The position numbers and the translations under genes are program-made. Below are positions 26,283 through 34,392 of a DNA stretch of 64,000 nucleotides, in pieces. Position 1 is the first letter of the stretch. Each line of letters opens with the position of its first letter. Source of the stretch: Chthonomonas sp. UBA2362 (GTDB taxonomy: Bacteria; Armatimonadota; Fimbriimonadia; Fimbriimonadales; Fimbriimonadaceae); the NCBI GenBank assembly GCA_002344135.1, contig DDTO01000002.1:360794-424793 (forward strand). The letters are read 5' to 3'. Under the pieces are notes generated by a model. That model worked only from the letters and a program-made list of their open reading frames with translations, was not told the DNA's origin and ran no database searches.

Positions 26283-27008
26283 ATGAACCGCGGAATTTAT
26301 GCGACCGCCACCGGAATGATCGCTTCCCAGTATGCGCTGGACGTGATCAGCCAGAACCTGGCGAATGCGAGCACCACCGGCTACAAGCGAGAGGCCGTCG
26401 CTTTCAACGACGCACTCGTCCGGGAGCTGCGCGGTAACGGAGGGCGAGGTCCCGTTCTGGGCTCGCTCGGCGGGGGTCCTTCGCTCCAATCCCGCTTCAC
26501 CGTATTCGAGCCGGGTCCTATTCAGGAGACCGGCAATGACCTCGACATCGCGATCCGGTCGAGCGAAGGAGCCTTCGCCGTCGAGACCGATCGCGGCATG
26601 CGCTTCACTCGTGATGGCGCCTTCACCCGCAATGCGGATGGGCTGCTCGTCACCCGATCTGGCCATCCGGTGCTGGATTCCGACAACCAACGGATCCAGC
26701 TACCGGAGGGACCCGTCGAAATCGGAAACGACGGCCTGATCACCTCCGACGGGAAGGAAATCGCCCGCCTGGGAGTTTTCCAGGGCACGTTCCAGCGTGA
26801 AGGAGACAGCCTATTCACTGCACCGGCAGCCCAGGCCATCGCCACGCCCGACCTAAACCCCAAGTCCATCGAAGGATCGAACGTCAACACGATCCAGTCG
26901 ATGGTCGCGATGATCGAAGTCAGCCGCTCGTTCGAGATGGCGCAACGTTCGATCATTCAGCAAGACGAATTGACACAACGACTAATCCAGAGCCTCCAAA
27001 GCCAGTAG
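26283..27008 (+). CDS. flgF: flagellar basal-body rod protein FlgF-like
   Basis: The 241-residue rod/hook-family protein has the N-terminal helix MNRGIYATATGMIASQYALDVISQNLANASTTGYKR, a central region FAVETDRGMRFTRDGAFTRNADGLLV, and the C-terminal SNVNTIQSMVAMIEVSRSFEMAQ helix that packs in the axial structure. Its length and position before flgG fit FlgF, the proximal rod protein. It is exported by the flagellar type III system. It opens the flagellar cluster at 26.3-31.8 kb. Confidence 0.88.
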   Translation: MNRGIYATATGMIASQYALDVISQNLANASTTGYKREAVAFNDALVRELRGNGGRGPVLGSLGGGPSLQSRFTVFEPGPIQETGNDLDIAIRSSEGAFAVETDRGMRFTRDGAFTRNADGLLVTRSGHPVLDSDNQRIQLPEGPVEIGNDGLITSDGKEIARLGVFQGTFQREGDSLFTAPAAQAIATPDLNPKSIEGSNVNTIQSMVAMIEVSRSFEMAQRSIIQQDELTQRLIQSLQSQ

Positions 27009-27116
27009 CGATCCGGACAGCCTGACCATGTGGTGAGGATGAGGACGAGGAGATTGCCGAACGCAAACTCCGGCTAAGGATGGCGACGAGACCGAAAAAC
27101 AAGAGGGATCGCCGAC

Positions 27117-27908
27117 ATGATGCGTTCTTTGATGACCGCGGGCACCGGAATGGTGGCCCAACAAATCAATCTCGACGTGATTGCCAATAACCTGGCCAAC
27201 GTCAACACGACCGCTTACAAAGGGCAGCGGGCCGAGTTTCAGGACCTGATGTACCAGACGTACCGCGCGGCCGGCGCCAGTACTGGCGGGTCGTCTAGGT
27301 TGCCGCAGGCCGAACAGGTCGGCCTCGGCGTGGAGTTCACCGGTAACGCCACCTCGATGGCGGGTGGTGCGCTCCAGGCCACGAACAACCCCTTCGACGT
27401 CGCCATCATCGGCGAGGGCTTCTTCCAAGTAGAGCGTCCCGACGGCACGATCGCCTACACGCGGGACGGAGGGTTCAAGCAGGATGCCAACGGCCTCCTC
27501 GTCACCCAGGATGGCTACCCGCTGATCCCGAACATCACGATTCCCACCGGCGCGAAGGCGGTCACGATTTCGCCCAATGGCGTGGTGACGGCGGTTCTTC
27601 CCGGGAGCGACGACGCCACGGAGATCGAAACCGTTCAGTTGGCCCTGTTCCCCAATCCCGGTGGCCTGACTCGCATAGGCCAAAATCTCTTCACAGCGAA
27701 CGCGGCGAGCGGGACTGCCACCGTGGTCTCGCCCGGCGGTGCGGAAGGTGCAGGCCAGCTTCGGGCCGGTTTCATCGAGGGCTCCAACGTGCAGATCGTG
27801 GAGGAGATGGTCCGCATGATCCTTGCTCAGCGTGCCTACGAGATCAACTCCAAGGCGGTCCAGACCGCCGATGACATGCTGGGGATTCTCAGCAACCTCA
27901 AGAGGTAA
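27117..27908 (+). CDS. flgG: flagellar distal rod protein FlgG
   Basis: The 263-residue rod protein has the FlgG N-terminus LMTAGTGMVAQQINLDVIANNLANVNTTAYK, the core GEGFFQVERPDGTIAYTRDG at 99-118, and the C-terminal EGSNVQIVEEMVRMILAQRAYEINSKAVQTADDML. It forms the distal rod of the flagellar drive shaft. It is separated from flgF by a 108-bp gap and is followed by flgA after 6 bp. Two adjacent ATG codons (27117, 27120) could serve as starts. Confidence 0.95.
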   Translation: MMRSLMTAGTGMVAQQINLDVIANNLANVNTTAYKGQRAEFQDLMYQTYRAAGASTGGSSRLPQAEQVGLGVEFTGNATSMAGGALQATNNPFDVAIIGEGFFQVERPDGTIAYTRDGGFKQDANGLLVTQDGYPLIPNITIPTGAKAVTISPNGVVTAVLPGSDDATEIETVQLALFPNPGGLTRIGQNLFTANAASGTATVVSPGGAEGAGQLRAGFIEGSNVQIVEEMVRMILAQRAYEINSKAVQTADDMLGILSNLKR

Positions 27909-27914
27909 TCGACG

Positions 27915-29069
27915 ATGATCGGTGTTCTCCTTGCATGCTCGCTGGCGCTACCCAGCCTGAAGATCGACGTCGAAGGCGACGGCTACCTACGTTTCGTCCG
28001 AGACGGGCGCATCGTTTACGCCAAGTCCGCGACCTTAACCCTTTCCGAGGGAGTTCTCGTCTCGGAGGCGGGACATCCCGTCGCCCCGACCATCATGGTT
28101 TCCGGTCAGCCGACGAAGCTCGAGATCGACCTCGAGGGTCGTGTCCGAGCTGCATACTCAGCCGGACCCAAAGAGGTCGGGCGCCTCGTACTAGCCCTGT
28201 TCAAGGGTACGGCGCCGGCAGCCGGGTCGGGCGGATTCCTCGTGTCCTCCGAGAAGCCGACGCTGGTAAATCCGGGTGAAGGGGCGACGGGCGTCATCCG
28301 GATGTCGGGGCCTGCCACCCCGTCCAAGTCACTCGGTACGCCCAAGACGACCACAAAGCCCGTTGACGCTCCGAAGTCCGACGCCGCCCGGATCGACGTT
28401 CGCGCGGTGTCGGAGGTCTCTGGTCGCCAGTTCACGTTGGGCGAGATCGCCGAAATCCAAGGGAACGAGGCCCTTGCCGCCATCGTCATGGGCGAGAGCC
28501 CGGCCCTCGGAATCGAGCGCGGTATCGACAAGACCCGCATCGTCTCGCGCTTGAAAATGGCTGGCGTGGACACCGCGAAGCTGGATATTCGGGTTCCCTC
28601 GAACGCCAAGGTCGTTCGCAAGGGCCAGAAGATCGAGCACGAACGGTTCCTACAGACTGCAACGGAAGCCGCCAAGGCCTTAGTGCCTGATTCGGGCGAC
28701 TGGGTCTCGACCTCCAATCAGGGCGCGATGACGGTGCCCGAGGGAGAGGTCGAGCTGACAGCGGAGCGGTCTACCCGCAAGGGCGCGCAGGTGAGCATCA
28801 CGGTCGGCGTCGTCGTGGACGGGAAGCGGTTCAACTCCCGAACACTGACCCTCACCGCAGGTCCGGGAACGAAGGCCGTCCGTTCGGGAGCTGCGGTCCG
28901 TGTTCGCGTTATCAGCAACGGAGCCGTGGTCGAGGTGGCCGGGCGGACGAAAGGCCCCGCTTCCGTCGGTGCGTCCGTCGAAGTGGTCACCAACGCCTCA
29001 CCCCAAATGCCGAGCACGACCCTCAGCGGCAAGCTCGTGTCCGAATCCCTCGTGGAGGTGCGATTATGA
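27915..29069 (+). CDS. flgA: P-ring chaperone FlgA with an extra FlgG-like N-terminal domain
   Basis: This 384-residue FlgA assists FlgI assembly in the periplasm. Residues from about 155 onward are FlgA-like (IDVRAVSEVSGRQFTLGEIA), ending in a SAF domain (AVRVRVISNGAVVEVAGRTK). FlgA proteins are usually about 140-240 residues. The extra N-terminus, residues 17-132, starts GDGYLRFVRDGRIVYAKSAT, has a LVSEAGHPVAPTI turn and runs through LVLALFKGTAPAAG. This parallels FlgG 95-215 (GEGFFQVERPDGTIAYTRDG, LVTQDGYPLIPNI, LALFPNPGGL). The FlgA part is secure; the rod-like domain is my inference. Confidence 0.85.
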   Translation: MIGVLLACSLALPSLKIDVEGDGYLRFVRDGRIVYAKSATLTLSEGVLVSEAGHPVAPTIMVSGQPTKLEIDLEGRVRAAYSAGPKEVGRLVLALFKGTAPAAGSGGFLVSSEKPTLVNPGEGATGVIRMSGPATPSKSLGTPKTTTKPVDAPKSDAARIDVRAVSEVSGRQFTLGEIAEIQGNEALAAIVMGESPALGIERGIDKTRIVSRLKMAGVDTAKLDIRVPSNAKVVRKGQKIEHERFLQTATEAAKALVPDSGDWVSTSNQGAMTVPEGEVELTAERSTRKGAQVSITVGVVVDGKRFNSRTLTLTAGPGTKAVRSGAAVRVRVISNGAVVEVAGRTKGPASVGASVEVVTNASPQMPSTTLSGKLVSESLVEVRL

Positions 29070-29671
29070 AACGACTGTCCCTTTTCCTCTTGGCCTTCGC
29101 GGCGTCCTTCGCCCTAGGTCAGACCATCGACAAGTCCGATGGGTCTGGAATCGGCTCGCTGTGGTCGGACGCGGCGCCTAATCCCCTGGTGGACCGAACG
29201 GCCCGCAAGATCGGCGACCTTGTCACCATCGTGATCAGCGAGAACTCGGTTTCGACTTTCAAGGCGGGCACTACGGCCTCGAAGAGCGATGCCAACAACG
29301 TCGCCCAAAAGCTGTTCATCGGGTTCCTCGACCGTATCTTCAAGCCGTTCTCGACCACCGCCGCGAGCAACAACAAGGGCGAGGGAGACACAAATCAGAC
29401 CGGCAAGATGTCGGCCCGGATGAGCGCAGTCGTCACCCAGGTCTTCCCCAACGGCACGATGATCATCGAAGGCACCCGAAACATCGTCACTAACAAGGAG
29501 ACGCAGACGATCAAGCTGAGCGGCGTCATTCGGCGAGACGACATCCGCCCCGACAACACCGTCAAGAGCGAGAACATCGCCGAAGCCGAAATCCGCATGG
29601 AAGGCAAGGGCCTCATCGCGGATCGCCAGCGCCGCGGCCTCCTCACTCGCCTCCTCGATTGGCTTTTCTAG
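29066..29671 (+). CDS. flgH: flagellar L-ring protein FlgH
   Basis: This 201-residue FlgH forms the outer-membrane L ring. GSLWSDAAPNPLVDRTARKIGDLVTIVI matches the conserved core, as do FPNGTMIIEGTRNIVTNKETQTIKLSGVIRRDDI and AEAEIRMEGKGLIADRQRRG. The leader MKRLSLFLLAFAASFALGQ ends without the lipobox cysteine of most FlgH proteins, so it may not be lipidated. ATG 29066 overlaps the flgA stop (ATGA). Confidence 0.95.
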   Translation: MKRLSLFLLAFAASFALGQTIDKSDGSGIGSLWSDAAPNPLVDRTARKIGDLVTIVISENSVSTFKAGTTASKSDANNVAQKLFIGFLDRIFKPFSTTAASNNKGEGDTNQTGKMSARMSAVVTQVFPNGTMIIEGTRNIVTNKETQTIKLSGVIRRDDIRPDNTVKSENIAEAEIRMEGKGLIADRQRRGLLTRLLDWLF

Positions 29672-29680
29672 GTGAAACTC

Positions 29681-30889
29681 ATGCATAAACTCGCATCCCT
29701 CACCCTCGTCCTCTTCCTCGCTGTGCTTTCGGCAGCCCAAACCAAAGACAAGGCGAACGCCGCCGACGAGCGAGCGCAGAAGGAGCTTCAGCGGCTCGAG
29801 CGGCTCGAGCGTCAGCGCAGCATGCAGGCCGCCATCGACGCCGAGCGCAGCGGCGTGCTCGTCCGCATCAAGGATATCGCCCGCTTCCGCGGCGTCCGTA
29901 GCAACCAGCTTCGCGGATTCGGGCTCGTGATCGGGCTTGAGGGCACCGGCGACAGCAAGAAGACGCCCTTCACCGCCACCTTAATGGCCAATGCTCTCAA
30001 GGAATTCGGTACGATGGTCGATCCGGCCCAGTTCAACGCCAAGAACATCGCTGCGGTCGCCATCACCGCCGACCTGCCCCCCTATGCGACACCTGGCAAC
30101 CAGATCGACGTCACCGTACAGTCTATCGGCGACGCCAAGAGCCTCCAAGGTGGATTCCTGCTGCAGGCGCCACTCTACGGCGCATCCGACAAGGAGCGCG
30201 CAATCGCCGTAGCCCAAGGCGCGGTGAGCATCGGCGGTTTCAACGTCAGCAGCGGCGGGAGCAGCATTCAGAAGAACCACGTTAATGTCGGGCGAATTCC
30301 TTCCGGGGCGATCGTCGAGGCGAGCGTTCCCTACCAGGTGGTGTACGACGGCAAGATGTTCCTCGAACTGCAGGAGGCCGACATCACGACGGCGCAGCGC
30401 ATTGCCGGCGTGCTGAGCGCGAAGTTCCCACAGTGTCTGCCCACCGCCCTCGACGGCGGCACGGTGCAGATCACGGTCGGAAACGAAAACCCGATGAATC
30501 TCATGAGTCAGATCGAGCAATGCACGGTGCTCTCCGACACTCCGGCAGTGGTGGTCATCAACGAGCGCACCGGCACGATCGTCATGGGAGGCAACGTCCG
30601 CCTCGCTCCCGCGGTCATCGCGCAGGGCAGCCTGCAGGTGATGATCGACACCCAGTATTTCGTAAGCCAGCCCAATCCGCTCTCGGACGGCAAGACGGTG
30701 GTCGTGCCGGAGACTTCGATCAGCGCTGAGGAGACTCAGGCTCAGATCGCCCTCATCACGCCGAACGCCACCGTGGCGGACTTGGCTCGAATCTTCCAGA
30801 CCCTGCGGGTAAGCCCGCGCGACATTATCGCGATTCTACAGGCGCTGCGACAGCAAGGCTCTTTGAAGGCGCGAATCGAGGTGCAATGA
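29681..30889 (+). CDS. flgI: flagellar P-ring protein FlgI
   Basis: This 402-residue FlgI forms the periplasmic P ring. The core begins VRIKDIARFRGVRSNQLRGFGLVIGLEGTGD and continues through AITADLPPYATPGNQIDVTV and GRIPSGAIVEASVP. Between the signal peptide (MHKLASLTLVLFLAVLSAAQ) and the core is an extra ~40-residue charged helical segment (KELQRLERLERQRSMQAAID) absent from typical FlgI. ATG 29681 is preferred over GTG 29672 because AGGTG precedes it at a good distance and the leader is cleaner. Confidence 0.95.
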   Translation: MHKLASLTLVLFLAVLSAAQTKDKANAADERAQKELQRLERLERQRSMQAAIDAERSGVLVRIKDIARFRGVRSNQLRGFGLVIGLEGTGDSKKTPFTATLMANALKEFGTMVDPAQFNAKNIAAVAITADLPPYATPGNQIDVTVQSIGDAKSLQGGFLLQAPLYGASDKERAIAVAQGAVSIGGFNVSSGGSSIQKNHVNVGRIPSGAIVEASVPYQVVYDGKMFLELQEADITTAQRIAGVLSAKFPQCLPTALDGGTVQITVGNENPMNLMSQIEQCTVLSDTPAVVVINERTGTIVMGGNVRLAPAVIAQGSLQVMIDTQYFVSQPNPLSDGKTVVVPETSISAEETQAQIALITPNATVADLARIFQTLRVSPRDIIAILQALRQQGSLKARIEVQ

Positions 30890-31350
30890 TGACGATCCGA
30901 CCGCCCCAGGACCCCATTGGCAAGTTGGCCGCGAAGGCTCTGGCCGAAAGGGTCGTGCGAGAGAATCCTGCGGACGCGAAGATTCGACTCGAGCGTCAGG
31001 CCAGGCCCCTCCGAGAGGTCGCCCCCGACCCCCGGCCCGAGTCGCACCGGGAGAGTTCGTCGCGGCCGGCCGCCGAGAACCCCGAACTCGGCCGTCTGAA
31101 GAAGGCCACCGAGCAGATCGAGGCGATCTTCGTCAAGGACCTCCTCGGTCGCATGCGAAAGGGCCTTGGCTCAGAGACCAAGAAGGACCCGATGGCCGAC
31201 CTCGCTCGCGACATGATGGATCAGGCCTTCGCCGACGAGTTCGGCCGCACCGGCGCCCTCGGCATCGGCACGCTGCTTTACAAGAACCTCTCCGAGGCTT
31301 ACCTGCGCAACCAGGGCGAGCCGACGGGGAAAACCGACGAAACCCGATAA
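30886..31350 (+). CDS. flgJ: FlgJ-like rod-binding protein (rod-cap domain only)
   Basis: The 154-residue protein corresponds to the N-terminal rod-binding domain of FlgJ (LKKATEQIEAIFVKDLLGRMRKG and FADEFGRTGALGIGTLLYKNL), which helps rod assembly. The C-terminal peptidoglycan hydrolase domain of gammaproteobacterial FlgJ is missing, as in many other phyla, so another enzyme must open the cell wall. The first ~70 residues are charged and probably disordered. Its start overlaps the flgI stop. Confidence 0.85.
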   Translation: MMTIRPPQDPIGKLAAKALAERVVRENPADAKIRLERQARPLREVAPDPRPESHRESSSRPAAENPELGRLKKATEQIEAIFVKDLLGRMRKGLGSETKKDPMADLARDMMDQAFADEFGRTGALGIGTLLYKNLSEAYLRNQGEPTGKTDETR

Positions 31351-31363
31351 CAAAGAGGAAGCA

Positions 31364-31840
31364 ATGGCACAGAAGACGAAAGACCTCCAGCGTCTATGGT
31401 GGGACTGGCTCGGGACCTCCGAGCGCCTGCTTCGGTCGCTAGGTGACCAGACCCGAGCCCTCGTGGCTCGCGACGTGACCGCAGTGGAGAGCATCCAGCC
31501 GGAACTGGAGACGATGCTCGCCCGCATGCGAACAATCGACGATCAGGCGGCGGCGTCCGCGGCGAGGCTGGCCGAAGCTCTGGGCACGGAGCCCACGCTT
31601 CGAGGTCTCATGGGCGCGCTCGATGGAGCCGAAGCGCAGCAAGTTCAGGCGATCGCCAATCGCGTGCGGACGGTCGCACGAAACGTCGAGGAGGCGCTCG
31701 ACCGGAACCGCGCCCTCATCGAGAGCGAGTTGACCTACATCAACGGCACCCTCGCCCTTATTGCCCGGGCTGCCACCGAGCGTCAGGGCGCCTTCGGCCC
31801 AGGCGGCACGGAAACCGTCATCCTCGACCGAGTCGCGTAG
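31364..31840 (+). CDS. flgN: FlgN-like flagellar export chaperone
   Basis: The 158-residue all-helical protein follows flgJ by 13 bp. Its pattern LLRSLGDQTRALVARDVTAVESIQPELETMLARM and the C-terminal helix NRALIESELTYINGTLALI fit the FlgN family, cytosolic chaperones for hook-filament junction proteins FlgK and FlgL. Those clients are not encoded next to it here. The assignment rests on helical pattern and synteny more than strong motifs. Confidence 0.7.
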   Translation: MAQKTKDLQRLWWDWLGTSERLLRSLGDQTRALVARDVTAVESIQPELETMLARMRTIDDQAAASAARLAEALGTEPTLRGLMGALDGAEAQQVQAIANRVRTVARNVEEALDRNRALIESELTYINGTLALIARAATERQGAFGPGGTETVILDRVA

Positions 31841-32073
31841 TTCTGTTGCCGAAGGTCGTTCAGCGGGAAGACAGCCCTGAGCCGGGGGCACGATCCCTCC
31901 CCCGGCTATCTTCGGCGGCGCGAATCGCTTGCTCGGTCCTTTGACCCAGACCCGAGAACTCGACGGGTTTTTGGGCGTCCGAAAGGTGAAACCGGCACAG
32001 TTGCCGAACGATCGTGCAACGAAGGCCCCTATAACCGATACAGGAGGACTAGAAACCCACCGAGGAACCGGAA
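31841..32073. other. hairpin-rich intergenic region after flgN
   Basis: These 233 bp contain a perfect 9-bp stem (31880-31888 with 31899-31907) and a weak terminator-like stem ACCCG/CGGGT followed by five T (31950-31972). They also hold a CGGCA/TGCCG hairpin (31993-32006) and a TATAAC box (32030-32035). AGGAGG at 32042-32047 has no start codon within reach; the ATG used at 32074 follows GAGGA. This may be a flgN terminator plus a structured leader. Confidence 0.45.
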
Positions 32074-32610
32074 ATGAAACCGAACCGTGATCGCCATCCG
32101 CTCTACGACCTCTTCCAGGAGCACGTCGCCCTATCGCTCGACCGTACCGACGGCCTGCTGCGCGAGCCGGACGTCGAGGCGTACATGACCGATCTACTCC
32201 TCACCTTCCTCCACACCGACCGCATCTTCTCCATTCGCGACAAGAACGGCCGGCGCCTGGTCTCGGTCGCCGAGATGGTGGCCGAGGGCGACGTGCGGGT
32301 CAATGCAGACTCCTTCGAGCGTGAGCGGGAAGTGCACAAGCACATCGGCGACTTCATCCTCTTCTGGTCGGGCGTCTATCCCGAGTTCTTGCGGCAGCTG
32401 AGACTCCGCTTCGGTCAGGACTTGATCTGCGACTACGTTCGCCAAGGTCGGGAGTCGTACCACTTGGTGAGCACCTTCGATCACGCTCCGTACGATCGCG
32501 AAGCCAACACCTTCCGCAAGCTGAGCGTGCGCTTCGAGGAGTACTCGTACGTGCTTCGCCTAGTTCGCGATACCCTTCCTCTCTCGACGCCGAACATCGG
32601 ATACGCCTAG
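32074..32610 (+). CDS. hypothetical helical protein
   Basis: The 178-residue soluble protein contains LYDLFQEHVALSLDRTDGLL, VEAYMTDLLLTFLHTDRIFSIRD and IGDFILFWSGVYPEFLRQLRL. Regular hydrophobic spacing implies an alpha-helical fold. I do not recognise it. It follows the flagellar operon but probably has its own promoter (TATAAC 32030-32035). Its stop overlaps the convergent oxidoreductase by 4 bp. Confidence 0.65.
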   Translation: MKPNRDRHPLYDLFQEHVALSLDRTDGLLREPDVEAYMTDLLLTFLHTDRIFSIRDKNGRRLVSVAEMVAEGDVRVNADSFEREREVHKHIGDFILFWSGVYPEFLRQLRLRFGQDLICDYVRQGRESYHLVSTFDHAPYDREANTFRKLSVRFEEYSYVLRLVRDTLPLSTPNIGYA

Positions 32611-33677
32611 AGCGGACTCGGTCGATTGGTGCGATGGGTGAGGGCAAGCTTGTGCCCCGCATCCGCGGACTCGAGAATGGCGCTCATCGCATCGAGGACG
32701 TGCATGCCGAGCGCCCCGGATGCTCGTGGCTCCCGACCCTCTGCGATCGCCTCCACTTGGTCGAGCACGCCAACGCCGCGCGCGTTCTCCATGAACCGAG
32801 GTTCGGCCGGCGTGACGAGACACCACTCGGGGTCGTCGTGGCGTCGCAGCCACACGTCGCCGCCGAATCCGTTCGGGTCGGGTACGCGCAGGCTTCCCTC
32901 GGAGCCATAAACCTCGATGTGCGGCATGCCGTGATGCCAGACATCGAAGCTGGTGGTCAGTCCGACGATCGCGCCCGACTCGAATTCGAGCACCGCCGAG
33001 ATGTGGGTCGGCGTCTCTACGGGGATCACCTTGCCAAGCTTCGGTTCGCTCGTGATCGTTCGCTCGGGAAACGAGATGCCCGCGGAGCCGCTGACCGAAG
33101 CGACCGGCCCGAGCAGGTTCACGAGCGCCGTCAGATAGTAGGGGCCCATGTCGAAGAGCGGGCCGCCTCCCACCTCGTAATAGAACGCCGGAGAGGGATG
33201 CCAGCCCTCGTGGCCATGGCACATCATAAAGGCCTGAGCGGCGATCGGACGTCCGATCCGCCCTTGATCGATGAGCCGCCGGCACAGTTGGTGGCTGCCG
33301 CCGAGGAACGTATCCGGCGCGCATCCCACGGTGAGGCCCCGATCTCTTGCCTCCTGAATGATTCGCTCGCCCTGCTCACGCTCGACAGCGAGCGGCTTCT
33401 CGCTGTAAACGTGCTTCCCGGCTCGGAGCGCGGCCAGCGCGATCTCGGCGTGGGAGTGCGGAACCGTAAGGTTCAAAACGAGGTCGACTTCAGGTTCGGC
33501 GAGCAGCCCCTCGACAGACAGCACCCGACCGATGCCGAACTCGGCGGCGCGGTGCTTCGCCTTCTCTTCGTCGAGGTCGGCCAGGGCGACGACGGGGGTC
33601 ACAGGGAACCGGGCAAGATTCGACAGGTAGATGGGAGCGATGTTTCCGCACCCGATGACGCCGATTCCCCTTCGCAT
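32607..33677 (-). CDS. Gfo/Idh/MocA-family NAD(P)-dependent oxidoreductase
   Basis: This 356-residue sugar or inositol dehydrogenase-type enzyme has the Rossmann motif IGVIGCGNIAPIYLSNL at the N-terminus and the family EKPLAVE motif (HVYSEKPLAVEREQGE) with its catalytic-region lysine. A C-terminal alpha/beta domain follows (YYEVGGGPLFDMGPYYLTALVNLLG, with DMGPYY typical). The substrate is unknown. TAACCT (33684-33689) lies 6 nt before ATG 33677, inside the region that also drives rpmH in the other direction. Confidence 0.92.
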   Translation of the reverse strand: MRRGIGVIGCGNIAPIYLSNLARFPVTPVVALADLDEEKAKHRAAEFGIGRVLSVEGLLAEPEVDLVLNLTVPHSHAEIALAALRAGKHVYSEKPLAVEREQGERIIQEARDRGLTVGCAPDTFLGGSHQLCRRLIDQGRIGRPIAAQAFMMCHGHEGWHPSPAFYYEVGGGPLFDMGPYYLTALVNLLGPVASVSGSAGISFPERTITSEPKLGKVIPVETPTHISAVLEFESGAIVGLTTSFDVWHHGMPHIEVYGSEGSLRVPDPNGFGGDVWLRRHDDPEWCLVTPAEPRFMENARGVGVLDQVEAIAEGREPRASGALGMHVLDAMSAILESADAGHKLALTHRTNRPSPL

Positions 33678-33706
33678 CGGGTTAGGTTACACTGCCGGAG
33701 CCGGGG

Positions 33707-33712
33707 TATACT
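33707..33712 (+). promoter_or_regulatory. -10 box of the rpmH operon
   Basis: TATACT lies 36 nt before the rpmH start. A TTAGGT (33682-33687) could serve as -35 with a 19-bp spacer. The 72-bp gap also carries the divergent oxidoreductase promoter. Confidence 0.45.
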
Positions 33713-33748
33713 GCCCGCTTCGAATCCTGCTATTTGGATCGGTGCCGA

Positions 33749-33883
33749 ATGAAGCGAACCTACCAGCCCAATAACCGACATAAGAAGACGACCCATGGAT
33801 TCCGCGTGCGAATGCGGAACCAGGACGGCCAAAACGTGCTCCGGCGTCGGCGGCTGAAGGGCCGGGCGAGGTTGACTCCGTAA
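33749..33883 (+). CDS. rpmH: 50S ribosomal protein L34
   Basis: A 44-residue L34 beginning MKRTYQPNNRHKKTTHGFRV and ending RRRRLKGRARLTP, strongly basic. It binds 23S rRNA in the large subunit. It heads the conserved rpmH-rnpA-yidD-yidC-jag cluster. The TAA stop (33881-33883) overlaps the start region of the rnpA frame. Confidence 0.97.
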   Translation: MKRTYQPNNRHKKTTHGFRVRMRNQDGQNVLRRRRLKGRARLTP

Positions 33884-34209
33884 GAGGACCCAAGAAGGCT
33901 CGCTTCGACCAGATTTTTCGAACCGGCCTCCGCTCGAGTGGCAAGTATTGCTCGCTATCGCTTCTTCCCGGAATCGGCCTAGTAGGTTTCGCAACGTCGA
34001 GATCGATCGGTTGCCACGCATGGAGAAACCGCCAGAAGCGACGCTTCCGCGAAGCGATGAGGAGCCTCGAGGGACTGGAGAGGTTCGATTGGGTAGTGCA
34101 GATTCGGTCCAACGCCACGAAGGCGAAGTTCGTAGAGATACTGGAGGAGGTTCGGAGTCTAGCGCGGGAGCTCGGAGAACGTTGGGAAGACGATTCGGCG
34201 TGCTCATGA
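33880..34209 (+). CDS. rnpA: ribonuclease P protein component, non-canonical start
   Basis: The frame encodes RPKK-type RnpA residues: ARFDQIFRTGLRSSGKYCSL, then the RNR motif HAWRNRQKRRFREAMR, and ends at TGA 34207-34209, overlapping yidD. RnpA binds the catalytic RNA and helps process tRNA 5' ends. The frame is open from 33784, but it has no ATG, GTG, TTG or CTG before 34057, which lies past the RNR motif. GTA at 33880 is marked because homology starts near it and GAGG (33868-33871) is well spaced. ATT 33799 is another candidate. The exact start is unresolved. Confidence 0.8.
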   Translation, partial: VRGPKKARFDQIFRTGLRSSGKYCSLSLLPGIGLVGFATSRSIGCHAWRNRQKRRFREAMRSLEGLERFDWVVQIRSNATKAKFVEILEEVRSLARELGERWEDDSACS

Positions 34210-34391
34210 TTCTCGCCTATCAGAAGACCACGCGATGGATGCCGCCAAGCTGCCGTTACACCCCAACCTGTTCGGAGTACACGAAGATCGCCATCGAGCG
34301 GTATGGCCTGCTCAAGGGCTCCTGGATGGGCCTGAGGCGCATCGCCAGGTGCCATCCCTTCCGGCCGGGCGGACACGACCCCGTACCATAA
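34206..34391 (+). CDS. yidD: membrane protein insertion efficiency factor YidD
   Basis: The 61-residue YidD has the family pattern YQKTTRWMPPSCRYTPTCSEYTKIAIERYG, with the CRYTPTCS cysteines, and RIARCHPFRPGGHDPVP at its end. It associates with the inner membrane and aids YidC-dependent insertion. ATG 34206 overlaps the rnpA stop (ATGA), and yidC follows 1 bp after its stop. Confidence 0.95.
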   Translation: MILAYQKTTRWMPPSCRYTPTCSEYTKIAIERYGLLKGSWMGLRRIARCHPFRPGGHDPVP

Positions 34392-34392
34392 C

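Noticed and set aside
31990..32010. GGCAC..TTGC resembling a sigma-54 promoter before the gene at 32074
   Set aside because: The spacing between the two elements is about 2 bp rather than 5, and the bases form a simple CGGCA/TGCCG hairpin.
31960..32040. Possible cyclic-di-GMP (GEMM) riboswitch near the flagellar operon
   Set aside because: A CGAAAGG loop and nearby hairpins are present, but the conserved GEMM core and tetraloop receptor are not.
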